A DNA stretch of 64,000 bases from Hyaloperonospora brassicae (taxonomy: Eukaryota; Oomycota; Peronosporomycetes; Peronosporales; Peronosporaceae): positions 20,331-84,330 of the forward strand of contig CANTFL010000978.1 in the NCBI GenBank assembly GCA_947650285.1. The letters run 5' to 3'. Positions 1-12,749 of the stretch are shown piece by piece. A program made the translations under genes and the position numbers. A model generated the notes under the pieces. That model saw only the letters and a program-made list of their open reading frames with translations. It did not search any database and was not told the DNA's origin. How positions within the stretch are numbered: the first letter of the stretch is position 1; the number at the start of each line of letters is the position of its first letter.

Positions 1-972
1 GTGTAATAGTGTGCAAATGTGTGTGCATGTTTTGTGCTACGAATTATAAGTGGACAGGAGAGCTTAAAATATGATTGATTGAGTCAAACATTTTGCTCAC
101 GTGTGAGAGCTCGGAATTAAGATTATACGTGCCGATCTGCTTCACTTCATCGTGAGTTGTGTCATCGTGTTAATCTACCTCGACATGTGGACTATGTACG
201 AGTTGTACATGATGGTGCTTTAATGTATAGGCACGTGCTTCCGTGTCCATGTATATCCATACGCGCGTACTTGACTGCAAATTAACCGTTACTTTGTATA
301 AAATGGTAGGTAAGCAGCTACATGTTGGCCTACATGCCGCCCATGTGCTATCCTGATGACGCGTTTTCCCGTGAAATAATGGTGTACAGAGTGGTTGCTA
401 TGTTCAACAAACGCTGAGCATCAGTGATGTGCTTGCATAAATTATGTAGATAAGCTGATTGATGCTCAGGATCTGTATGTCAGGTACCCATCGGTTTTGA
501 CTTTGTCGACATTCCGCCCCGCAAGCAGTGGATGGCGTTTCTACTATTAATCGGTCGTCGACGATTAGAATACGCGTGCTGTACGTATGAAAAGTTAATA
601 GTTGATGAAGAATTTTTAGTGGATGCTGTGATTGCAGTGGATGTACAGATAACTCACAGTTAGAGAGCGCAATATGTCCATAAAGTTTCGCTGTGTCCTT
701 AAGATCGAAATCAACTTAAAGGACACCACTTCTTTTCTGTTGAAATATGATTGATTAAAATATTTAGGAAAATTATATAGGAATTGGATGATTGGAATAA
801 GTTTCTAGGAAAGTCAGATATGAAGAAAAATGTAGAAGTCTAAGTGATCTAACATATTAAATATCAGTTTCATTTTTGCGTGCTATTAAGTTATTGCTGG
901 TAGTTTAGTATGGGCCACTGATCTTACTCTTTCGAGAAATTAATCGGTGATTTGCTGCTGGTGCATTCTATG
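1..972. other. No gene seen
   Basis: AT-rich DNA with no reading frame that resembles a protein. The string TTAAAGGAC at 716-724 recurs inverted at 2608-2616 on the other side of the pogo transposase and may be a weak remnant of that element's left end. Confidence 0.5.
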
Positions 973-2616
973 TTATAGCTGTTGGCGGCATTTCTCGGTC
1001 AGAAGTTGCATCCCCACAATAATAATCTTGTGTGCAATATCGATCTTGTGTACGAATAGGTACGTAGACAATTGTATTGCAGCATTCAGCGCGTCGCGAT
1101 GAGTGAAAATGGGAATTTCGTCTCCGTCGCTGTCGTCATCACGCGGAAATGTCTCAGAGGTGGCAGTTTCATCGGAGTCTGGTTCCCATTCTTCCAGGTC
1201 TTAGTCACACTCCAGATAGTCGTCTGCATCCATTACATCACAAATGATAGATTGTCGATTAGATTAGCCAGTATTGAGAGATCATTGGGGCGGACCGGCT
1301 CGTCTTGCCTACGGAGCACTGCCGCCATAACTCCCGACACGATTCCGGTGTGGATCCAACAGTGTCGAATCGTTTCAGGGCGCATCTCAGCCCACAATTT
1401 TACTATCATAAGGATTGCGCTAAGAACGTCGAGCTTCTTGTCCTCCGTCCCTGCCGTCACCATGTCCGGTAGCCACTGCACGAATTGGGCCTTGAACTTG
1501 AGCTTGAAGTTGCGAATAATGCCCGCGTTTATTGGCTGCAAATGGGAGGTGGTATTTGGCGGAAGGAAAGTGAATGTGTACGTTTGAGAGCTCCAAATTG
1601 ACATGTGAGGTCGCGTTGTCGAGCAGCAGAAGAACTTTTTGCCCACTAATTTTGAGAATGAACGCTTTTAACCAATTTGCAAAGATGTCGCCAGTCATCC
1701 ATACCTTTGCATTTGCATGGATGAGGACGGGTAGCTTGGAAACGTAGATGGCTTTGAAGCAACGGGGGTTGAGGGACTTGTTGATCACTATAGGGTCCAG
1801 TTTCTCAGTCCCGTCCATATTGGAGCATAGCCCTATCGAAATGCGCGACTTATATTTCTTCTTGCCACGCATAGTCATCGTTGCCAGAGCCCGCGATGCA
1901 TTCATGCGATATAATAGACCGGTTGTATCCATGTTGAAAACATCGCACGCCGCGCAGCCGTCGAGAAGGGTCCGAAATTCCTGGCGCCGCCGGTGAAGGG
2001 TCTCTAGCTCGACTGAGGCCGCCTCGAAATGCAGTGGGTAAAACTTGATGCCGTGTCGGGCTTTGAACCTGGACACCCACAAAAGCGAGAGCGTCGTCGT
2101 TACACCTGCTTCCTCGAGCAGTTGATTGGCCTCCTGGTGGAGGATGAAGTCGGTCAACGTGTCTTTACTTCGAGTGTCGAGCACGAAAACGAATAGCGCT
2201 TTCTCCACCTCGGCATGTCTGCCCTTCTGCTGCTGTTTGGCTATCGGATTGAGGGTGACAGGAATTGTCCTCGCTCAGAATCCTGCTGATCGTGAACCGT
2301 GCAACACGGACTCCAAACTCTACCAGCGCCCATCGACAGAGATCGGCTTGCGTGAGTTCAGGGTTCTCTCGCTGGTTTGTCTGTAGAGCTCTCTTCTGGA
2401 CGAAGGAAAGGTGCGTTCGGGGCGCCATTCGTACGTCGTGTTTGTCTGCGGAGGTGTTCGGAAATTGAGAATTGTCCTTGCGTGGGGAGAATGGAACGGG
2501 TGGCGGGCGTCACTACGTTCTTTTGTCCAATAGCTGTGCGATGAAAAAACACTTGAAAGTTGTATGTGTTATCTTGTCCACTAATTTTCGGTTTTAGAAC
2601 TGTGCTGGTCCTTTAA
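716..2616 (-). mobile_element. Candidate extent of a pogo/Tigger-type DNA transposon
   Basis: The degraded transposase at 973-2428 is flanked by an imperfect inverted pair: 716-730 (ttaaaggacaccact) and the complement of 2602-2616 (ttaaaggaccagcac). Nine bases match exactly and the rest approximately. The spacing suits a small cut-and-paste element: about 190 bp upstream of the gene start and 240 bp beyond its end. No clear TA target duplication was found, so the ends are inferred and could be chance. The transposase itself is the firm evidence. Confidence 0.3.
973..2428 (-). pseudogene. Pogo/Tigger-like DDE transposase, frameshifted
   Basis: The family cuts and pastes its element in the nucleus. 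Parts of one protein lie in successive minus-strand frames. A CENP-B-type N-terminal helix-turn-helix (2270-2428) includes LTQADLCRWALVEFGV. A Tc5-type second helix-turn-helix includes LLWVSRFKARHGIKF near 2070. The DDE core shows NMDTTGLLYR and LLLLDNATSH, then LPPNTTSHLQPINAGII after a frame change near 1560. An acidic tail (WEPDSDETATSE) in another frame ends at a TAA at 973-975. Frame breaks fall near 2270, 1560 and 1240, and the tail has an in-frame stop. The third catalytic Asp, normally in a QP-hydrophobic-D motif, reads Asn (AAC, complement of 1527-1529). The copy is therefore dead both by frame and by active site. The family assignment is strong from motif order. Confidence 0.85.
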
Positions 2617-2619
2617 CCG

Positions 2620-5600
2620 TGGTCCCTTTAATTGTGAGCCATCTGTAGTTTCGTAGATGGGTGAATGGGTGGATGGGTGGCAGGTTTCTTACTCTGTTCG
2701 ACGATCTTTGTGTGACTCCGTGAACAGGATGGGCTTAATTCCGTACGTTGAGTGCAATCCAACAACCCACGTCAGATACTCGCATCCTTTTGGGCTGAAG
2801 AAGATTAAATCGAGGTACGCGAAGGTCGACTATTTTCGTCCAATCATGTGTAGAGAGTTAGTTTGCGACAAGGCGTGAAAATAGTTACTTTTACGAGAAA
2901 CAGGCATGTCCTACAATGTAGAGGGCGATAGAGGGAGAGTGCGAATTGCTGTGAAGATTATTGAAGTGACAAGACCCCGTATCGAGCGAGTAGGCCCAGT
3001 GATTGAACAAGGAGAACGGGTGACCTACGAGACCGTGGGTGGCAACGTATTTGGGTAGACTATAGAAGTCGCCAACTTCGTTGAAACCAAGAGTAAGTTT
3101 TTATGTGGTCGATAGGCACGTGGTCGGTCAAAAATCGGCTCTCATCATTAATAATTCATGCGTGCTTGTAGCTCTGTCCACTATTGGCGTCTCAAGCAAG
3201 AACGGTGTCGGATGCTTCCAGTCGCACTACCGCGCCAAATATAGGAAGATTTGCGAGTTTAATATGTACATGATATATGATTACCGTAAGATATTGTACA
3301 CGACGACGGAGAGCTCGAACCTCTAGCCCTGCAATTACACGCCGTCACGTTATACGTTTTTGCCATGTCCAAAAACATTTAAGCGATCTGACCCCGAAGC
3401 TCAAAGATGAAATGGATTATTGTATTATTTTGTATTTACGCTGTATCATGAGAGTCAGGACGAGATTATGCGTTTCGCCAAAATTGTTAATGTGCAGTTT
3501 TTGTATTCCTCATTCTTTGGTCCGGTATCACTTAGCCGGTATACAACGGCGTGAAGACCAGCATCTATGGATACTGCGGGGTAATGAATACTTTGATGAT
3601 GTTTGTAGTATGCGCAGGTGCTGGATCTACCATGCTCCTGGCGGCTTGAAGTTTTCTGTATCGTTGGATGTGTTTATTTCGCTGACAAACTTCGTGTAGC
3701 TTGCGCATGGACTTGATGATGTTTTGTGCTCTGCGGGCTTTGATATTGTGTTTGCCAAGAAACATAAGTAACTGCATTCGGCGACATCGCCAAACTCCAA
3801 CACATCGTCTCGATATTGCGGAGCCTTCTCATCTAGCACGAAGCCATTAGCAAAAACATAGATTTATCAATGCAGCGACGCGTTTGGCGGTGGATTCTGT
3901 GTGCTTGCTCGAGCTATCAAACAATTAAAGAGGCGGGTTTACTGGGTATACCTAAAAAGCAGACGTCCTTTACATTGTCGACGAACTCGTCCGACGGCGT
4001 TTGGCTAAGGTTTCTTTGCTCTTATCTTCACGGCTTTCATTTGTTTTTATTTGTTTGATTTTGTTGTAGACCTTAGCTTCAATCACCGAAACGCGAGTTT
4101 CAAGCTTTTCGTTGATCATAATTAATTGTTTAATCAATTAAGCTTGGAGAAGATATATTGGATGATTAGTGATGTCTATCCTGCTGTCTATGGCCTTGAT
4201 GTGATTTGATTGCATATTTGTCTTCGTGTAGTAGGTTGGGTGAAAAGACCGAGCTAGAAGATCGCTCACGGATTAACCTTGCTTAAATAAACACTCTTAT
4301 AAACGTGTGAATACAAGTCCGTCTTTCTTTATATGCTTCAACAATGGATAATGAAGCATCATGTACGTGATGAGGGTTTTTAATCACTCTTTCGGTACGT
4401 TGTATTGTGTACACTTTAGCCCTTAAATTAAATTGAAGATCGAAGTTGCACCAGTTTGTTTCTTTGTCTGCGTGCCGGAGTCGAAGACATCAAATGATAG
4501 GAGAGTTACGTCGATATCGAGGTGTTGTTCCGTGAAGAATCGGGTAACCGTATGGCCTTCCAAATCTCTATGAACAACTTCTGCGCGGGATTGTCATATT
4601 CCAAGCGCCTCGCTTGATAATTCAATGTACACACAATTCACCCATATTTGCATGCTGCGCCCCTCCGCGCCGAAAACATTGAGATGTCAAGCGCTCGGAT
4701 ATGATAGCTTTTGCAGCAACCCGATCAAGAATACGGATGAAATAGATATGTACACCAGGAGAGGTATTTAAGCTGTTCCGCTTCTTACAGCGGTGGACAA
4801 TATATTAGGTGAAGACACCACATCTTCTGGGTGATCGAGCAAATCGATGAAGCGGGGTTGCTGGAGATAATATGGACTGTGAGATAGCCATATGCTTAAT
4901 AATTTGACTCAGCACGAATACAATTAGTGATAAGTGGGTGACGAGGACGAGATCTATAGCAAGCACAGGACATGTGGTGAACTCTTCGTCAAAAAAAGTG
5001 GTAGACCTTGCTCTTCAGAAGTTTTGATGTGGACACCCGACAAGGAATATGATGCTCAAACCGACAGACAGGTCAGCCTTCCGTAGCATTGTAAGGTCCG
5101 ATGCTTGCTCAAAAATTATCAAAACATACACAGCAGCGCCGCATCTTGATAGTCAGCATCAGTAAATACTGTTGGATACAAGTGACCCATCATTTTCTTG
5201 AGATCAGACTATGTAAATGCTGAAATCCTTGTTCACAAACGACCCTGACTCAAGCTTGATGCAATGGCGTTCGATATTATGTCTCTTCTTTAGTAAATCC
5301 TTTTTGACTACTGCTCGTTGTTGCAAGAATATTTTACAAAATCCAGTTCTTAGCTTGTCGAAAGCACTGCATGACCGAGTGTCGAGCTATTAGCTGTCCG
5401 ATTCGGCTCTCTTTGAATGCAAAATACATGCCAAACTTTTCGATATCAGCTTCCAAGGCTAGAGGTGCCCTTTCGCGCTGCATGCACTATTGCAGGTACT
5501 CATAAGTAACCTCTTTCTGCCCGAGAAACTGTAAAAATGAGCGCGCTGCGTTTCACGGGAACGCTTTTTGTTGGCAGGTGCTAGATCGGTCAGACTCATC

Positions 5601-5824
5601 TTCGGTTGAGATGTTGAATCTTGGATGGTGCTTGTAAAATATGGGATAACTGACCTTTGTCGAAGAACTCGTAGCTTGAGTGTAAGTATATATATGAGCA
5701 ACTTGGTGTGTGTACAGTGATATCCATACCAGCACTTTCCTCTCCAACCTGATACGTTGGAGAGCTTTGTACGAGAGCTTTACTCGTTCATCCACTCTGT
5801 GATTGGTTATAAATACTGAATTTG
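2620..5824. other. No gene recognised
   Basis: Several frames of 60-140 codons are open, such as 3277-3699 plus and 3565-3777 minus, but none matches a protein family I recognise and composition looks random. The minus-strand frame 3565-3777 is Lys/Arg-rich and could be a scrap of an old mobile element, but I cannot show it. Confidence 0.4.
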
Positions 5825-5862
5825 TGTTGGAAGGGGAGATGTCATAGCGGACACTCCCTTCC
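5825..5862 (+). repeat. LTR-like terminal hairpin
   Basis: TGTTGGAAGGGGAG at 5825-5838 is followed after a short loop by CTCCCTTCC (5854-5862). This gives a 9-bp stem with one bulged G. A TGTTGG start with an immediate hairpin resembles the 5' end of a Copia-type LTR. A possible end lies near 6068, and GC-rich sequence at 6000-6035 contrasts with the AT-rich DNA after it. No partner LTR was found in the window, so this would be a solo or relic LTR. Confidence 0.3.
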
Positions 5863-6069
5863 GGGTCGACGCCCCAGCTGCCAGGAATGGAAGGTATAGT
5901 GGGTGATTCGTGTGGTAACACTAAGTGCTAGAAGTTTCTTAGTCTTAAAGTGCAGGAAAGAGAAAGATCGCACTTCTAGATTGATAAAGCCACTGACGAG
6001 GCCCCCGGCGGAACGCCAAAACGCGTCGCGCGCCTTTTAATATAGAAGTCATTAAACATAATTTTCACT

Positions 6070-9000
6070 ATTTTTTAATACATTGTTCAATTTGACTCGC
6101 TAAAAAGGATTTTAAATCACTACGCTCACACTTATGTACAATACAATCAATACGTTATTGAAGCGCGTCAAGGATTTCTTTATCCATAACTACTAATAAC
6201 CAGTGGCGAAAATCATCCAGAAGATAGTAGCATAATTTTATCATGTTTTTTATAATAAATCAGACGCATCCACTTTGGATAATGGGTCGATTATATAGAA
6301 ACCCTCAGTGCAATAAAGCATAACATGGATGGCCTGCAATACATTTATACTGATCTAAAGTGCCATATAGAAATAATGCGTTAAGCAGTTTTGTAACGAT
6401 GAAATGGGAGGCGATTACGCCATTTGTAATTTTGGAAGATCATTGCAGCAGTCTCTCCCTTGCTTAATACCGAGGTAATGAACTATATAATTCTAATCTC
6501 AATTCATCTGTTCATTACACGCCTTTCATTCGGCTCTAAGATAACAGAATAATTATAAGAAACGAATCTAATGATTAGTGACCTCGTTTGCGTGTAAATT
6601 TTGTATGTATATTTATTTCAACTACGTTAATAGAACTTTTTGTAAATCTATTAGCGCCCACTGTCAAATTGCGCTCGCATAAATGATGGGAAAGTTAAAC
6701 TAGTAAATCGTATCGTCTTTACCCGTAACTTAGTTACAGCTATCAAAGATGGTTCGTCGGTCGTACGATAGCGCATGTAGTTACCATAAGTGGCAAGGAT
6801 TGTAACTTTGCTTCATCCAGATGAAAGTGTAGAAATTAAGGATATTCTTATTCTGCATTTGCTACTTGTATTTTTTATAGTCACAATATGCAGGCTACAT
6901 TAATTTTATTCGTAAACTGGGGTCTAAACGCAACATACCTGCATTTAATTTTGATATGATTTATTTTATATTGGCTCAAACATATGCAAACTCAACTAGC
7001 GATACTCGACAACCTACATCAATAGTCAAGTTTTTATTAGAAATAGTGATTAGCGGACGTTTATCTTGATACAATATAGGTGAAAGTTTGCTCAAGTATA
7101 AAATGAGACACTTGCTATAGGGAGGGGGTAAAAATTATAATATAACTAATCGAAAAGGTTTCATAAGAAAAATGATGTAATTTAAATTTACTATCAAATT
7201 TAAATTACATCATAAATTTTCACTATACGTGGCAACGAAAAGGACTACCGATCAGGAGGTGGGTATAAAGATGGAACCCTTGTTATAAATGAAGCTAGAC
7301 TAAAAAACATAATTCGCCTTAAAATTCTCCAATAAAGGGTCGATCGACGATTAAAGAGATATGGTAAGCGATTACAACTACGTAAAGAAGTGGACAACCC
7401 TCCTTTAGCAGATGAAATCATTCGACAATGTATACAAATCTTATAATTGCGACTTTCATGAAAATATATTGCGTCATTGAGGGACAAGCAGATAGAGCAA
7501 AAGGAGGGGGCAAGAAATTTAAAATTTGTGATTGTGTAGACGTATAAGGTGAACCTATTAAATTACCATATAACCATAATACTTCTATCTTAAATAAATT
7601 TACTGAAAAGGGAGCGCAAACGAGCAAAGAATAGGGCTTATCTAGAACAGGCGTTAACAGCAAACGCATCACTCTCATGATTGGCTATTGATAAGGAGAA
7701 TTCTTGGTTGACCGAATGTTCAACACAAGCGCACATGTTTGGTTTGAACTCAACGCCAGTTAGGAAAGATTATGTGCTTGCGCTATAAACTTGCAAAACA
7801 ATATGTGGTTGTATCGATATAAGTTTTTACTAGATGTGTGATAGTTTTTAAGGCAAACTTCGCATACAGGTTATTTTAAATCAAAAGTTCGTGCTCTAAA
7901 TTAAGTGACATGGTATACGCTGATTTCTACATCACCTATTGGGAATTTGCCTGACTCTGGACCGCCAATTGTTAAGTTCATATTTTGGTCGGTGCGAATG
8001 CATTAGCGCACTAATGAACAAATCTTTAGATGTGGCGATAAATTATTTATCCGAATCGTATAGCATATTCGTCTTGAGGGAATATACGCGGTACTTGTAC
8101 AGACTAAGAGTGTCTTGAACGTATTCAGGTACCCTATGCTTTTCTCATACACTTAAAATTACCTAAACCTTTCACGGAAATGACAGGGTATTTCTCGTTC
8201 GTATACGGTACATGAAGAGAAAGAGGCAAGTATTTTAATTAAAACAAGGTTCGGAACTGTTTCTTAACTTTGTTACATCTCTTCAGCGTAACGAGATGTC
8301 AGAAAGTTGTTTAAGTTAATTTTGATTATACTAAGAGTACTCGCAGACTCTAAATCAAAATTGGTATCCACTGCAAACACGGAATAAAAAACTATAATGA
8401 GAGGTGACAGCACGGCTACTTAAGTTGGTCAAAAACATAAATTTTAACGTAGATTAATTTTTGGTAGTCAAAATTTATTACTAATATAAGCCGATATTAT
8501 ATATGGCTTGAGGGCAAAACGAACGCTTCAAAATGAACGATTGTGTCGAATTGTCATAAACATGTGTCGATCATTCATTCTGTTCAAACTTTCCTTTTCA
8601 CGAAGCAATTTGGCCAATGCATGAGTCGCCTTGTGTCATTGCGCTCAGGTTGTGTACGTGACGTTTAGGACGTTTTAAGCTCTTTCTAAAGATCTTCTAA
8701 GTTGATGATGTCGCTCAATATTCGTATAGTATCAATCGCAGCGCAAAAATTAGATTTAGCAGTCTGGTAAATTAGGTTTCTCTAAAACCTTCCATCTACT
8801 CCTATGTTACTTATTATCACTGGATATTGTTTTAATTCTCTTCTAGCACGTCTAATCACACACGCCGCTAGCAATGTAATATTCCCGGGATCGCTCAGCA
8901 ATTGAGCTTTTCTATTTAAATTCTTTTCTGACATCTGATCAAACAGACTTATGCATTCTTCTCGAATGACCGTGCCTACAGTTTGTCTTCTTCTTCAGCT

Positions 9001-12000
9001 TTTATACCTTCCTATTGGTCCTGCAATCTAGACTGCTGACTAGATCTTCCTTGGCGATCGCTCGCGTCCTATGCATATACGTACGTACAATCGCATCTCG
9101 GCGTTTATCGCAATAAATCTAATGCAATCTTTAGCTCAACAAGTCAGAATTTACATCTATCGTGTACGCTTTTTGCACCCATGATCATAACAAGTTCAAT
9201 TTTTCTAAATGTTATAGACCATATGACCTATTTCATCGTGGAATGACGTGATTCAAATTTATATCGATCCGATACAAATAGCGATGCGTCTTTTAAAGTA
9301 TAAAGTAGATGTGACTCGGTGTATTCACTAATACAATGATCACTAGTCGAATAAGTATGTAAAATTGACTTTTTACGCATTAAATATTAGACTAGATCTT
9401 CGAATAAAATATAAAGACTTTTTTGTTAAGTAGCACGACCCAGGATCACGTGTCAAATATAGGTTATTATCGAAAATAAAATGAAAAGCACTTAATTAAA
9501 CACACTGGTTAGAAATTTTATAATGATATACAGATACTTTAAATCAATGCTGATTTTGTTTTATTCCACAACAACTCAACGGTGTTATGTTAGACGTCTT
9601 CACCTCAATATTTGGACAGGTGTCAGAGATATGTTTTCACAATAACTAAATGTTATTATTTTGTATGCATTGCCGCTTTGTCATGCGCTAATTAGTCTCA
9701 AAAGATATAAGTGCCAACATCCTTCCCAATTTGTCACTGATACAGATCCGTTTATCCTTCAACTATTAATCTACATCTATTAGACACAATTCTGTACATC
9801 TACCGGTCGAATAAAGTGTCCAGGCCGTTCACATATGGTTATATAATTGCATGACAAGCTTGGTCGCCTGTCTTTTAATTTATTACTTATACAGAATATC
9901 ACAATACAGGGTGAAAGGGCATACCACCATACACGTCGTACTTCTTTTACTCGATCTTCATGTAAATTGAAGTAAAAATTTCGATTGTCACATGTTATTT
10001 CGACATTGTATATTTATATTACCGCCGTCAACAATTCTTTTTATGTGTATATACTGTTGTAGAAAACGGACGATAAATAGTTAATTAATTGATGGTTTTT
10101 AGTCCGTTATCGGCTTTTTATCTTATTAACTCCCCGTCCTCATTTTTTTGTATCTAGACGACGCATCAATATATGTGCATAGTTGATCCATCAAATAGAA
10201 AGTTTAACCAGTCGGAACCGCGCATTGCCTTAGGTGGGTATCATCCTTTTAAGACGATTAGACCCTTTTCAAACAGAAAAACCGATTAATAAAAATAGAG
10301 CTTAAAAATTGACTCGATCAACCATCCATTTATATAGACGCTAGCGATATTCCGGCACATAAAAAAGGTATCTATGTTTCAGAGCTATTCTATAATATAT
10401 ATTTGTCGATCCCTGTTGACTTGAATTAAAAATTACGGTTTTTTACACCAAATAATTGGAAGCTTGGCTAAAAAATTTCCATCAAGGCCGAGTGATCTAT
10501 ATTGCCACGATATCGTACGGGGACTGGATGCTTATTTATTGAGTATAAGAAAGGATTATTACGGATGGCAAACGATAAAATGATTTAATGGAATAATAAT
10601 AAGAATACTTTTCTCGTGCGGGGCGGGGCATCTAGCGATCGTAAAGATGCGCCGAATAACAAGGTATACGATCTCCCCATCCCGACCTATTCATCGTTGT
10701 CCCGTTTTAATTTTATTTAAGAGGATATATGACTATCGGATCTGTAATACAATTAATTAACACGTGGTATGGGGTGTTAGGGTGAGATAAGTAAAGATGG
10801 ATCGATAGTGTGTCAACATCTATCGATCTTTATATCAGCAAAAGGTAATTGAGATCAAGATGTGAACTTGTGGATGGAAATTCAGTGATAGCTGTAAGTA
10901 AAAATAGACGAGGACAGGTGGAGACGGGTTTAATATACAAATATTGAACGTTCAGATTCAAGAGACGGTCAAAGGGTGTAAATTGATGCCACAAAGTTAA
11001 TCGTTGCACAAATGACGCAATACATGACCGATCCCTACTAGAAGAGTAGAATATTGCGAATGATGACATAATATTCGAGATAACGTCAGGTCACTTTGGC
11101 ACGTGGTCGAGGAGACAAGTTATCATATAAGTTATGGATTAAATTTAAGATATCCTACGATGGTGGTGAGGTAAGATCATATGTGTGCTAATAGATTTGT
11201 GGTTAAGTAAAATTGATTTAGTTCTCCTTCTTCTTCTTTTGCACACAATTTGCGGTCCTCCTCTCCAATAAGAATTTTACAAAATCTTAAAGGACCTTAT
11301 GAACGCGTTTTGTAAGAATCAGGAGACCAAACTATTGTTGTTTGGCCAAGATCACCTATACCGTATCCAGGACTTTAACCTCGGATCGCTCAAAGTGCTT
11401 TCAACAATAAACTGTAGTTGGACGCAGAAATCAAAGAGAAGGACAATAAACTAAGGCCGAGAAGCATTTGAAAAGGTCATGATATTGGAGGATAGTTGAA
11501 ATAATGGACCGCTCAAGATCACAACACGAGAGAAACCTATCACTGCGTGAGGAGTCCCACGCATTAAGCAAACTCCTAATTTTTGAATGGCATCCACACA
11601 TCAGAGCGAGATCGACATCTCCAATTGTCGTTACGAAGAGCTATGCCCATCCCGATAGACCTGTAAACATGTTAAGACCAGTAAAATAGATCAAGAAACG
11701 AATCGGAGTACTGCCTGCAAGAGCAACAATTCCGGGTAAGTGAGATATTGCACCTCATAGTTGTATTTTAGTACATTTGAGTTCTTTACACTCATGTACA
11801 TCGCTAAATATAGCAGATCAGATAACATGATGAGGTGAGAGATATGACAAAACAAAATTTACCATATGGGGAAACTGGGTCTCTATTGCAGAAAACGTAG
11901 TGCGCGATCAAGTCAAGAATTACAAGATAACACTGCTCATGGGTTAAAAAACTCACGCCGCGGCTTTTCGGAAGAACGCTACAATTGTATACATAATTCA

Positions 12001-12749
12001 GTACTTCATTCAATTCATCAATCGTATGGGTGCGACGAAGTACGACACTGGAAAGTCTGAGAAATATTGTCGATCTTAGCGCTACGATTAAGCTGATGAC
12101 ACCGTGCGGCGGCCTTTTTGTGCGCATACGTCAAAAAGCTAAATGTGCGTAGATGATAAATGTCTGGCCGATGGCCATCAATATTTCATACGGTGTGCTA
12201 TTACACATTCTATTTACTGTTCTAGGGGGCGATTCACGAACTGAATACGCCAAATTGCAAACGATGTATCCGGAGGAGTCGGTAAAGATGCGTACCTAAG
12301 TGATCCATCTTAGTCTAAGTACGAAAATAACCTCTTGTTGTCACCTTTCAATAATCCTCATGCACGAGTCGCGTGATAAAGCCCACTGCTTTGACTACAT
12401 TGCATGTTTCCAAATTGCGTGAAGTGCAATAAGCTTTCTGGATTTACCAGTCGGAGTGTGAACGAATCTTACTCGAGACTTATGTCGCTGGAAATACAAT
12501 GAATTTTTGAAATTAATGAGGGCTAATCTTTTCTGGCGTAATTGATTCACTGTTATCAATTGGACGTGCGCTTGACTATAATTTTTAGTTTGAGACGTAA
12601 CTCCTAAGCGCACCAATTTACCATACTGAAATCTAATGCGTTGGTGGATCAGGCTGATAAAGTCGGACCAGTATTATAATTTAAGGGACAAGTTGCAGTA
12701 GGACAAAAGATTAATTCACCTTAAAAGCGCCCATTGTAAACTTTACGGC
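6070..12749. other. AT-rich region without recognisable genes
   Basis: Six and a half kilobases with only short chance reading frames. The one clear structural signal is the perfect hairpin at 7172-7213. Open frames such as 7418-7678, 10830-11069 and 11804-12127 (all minus) show no domain or motif I recognise. Confidence 0.5.
7172..7213. repeat. Perfect 18-bp stem hairpin
   Basis: atgatgtaatttaaattt (7172-7189) is the exact reverse complement of 7196-7213, separated by the 6-nt loop actatc. The arms are almost pure A/T apart from two G or C per arm. It sits in non-coding DNA with no gene within several kilobases, so it may be a short palindrome, a replication by-product or a small foldback insertion. 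Confidence 0.9.

Noticed and set aside
1072..1587. 171-codon plus-strand frame
   Set aside because: It lies antisense to the C-terminal half of the pogo transposase, whose motifs are clear on the minus strand.
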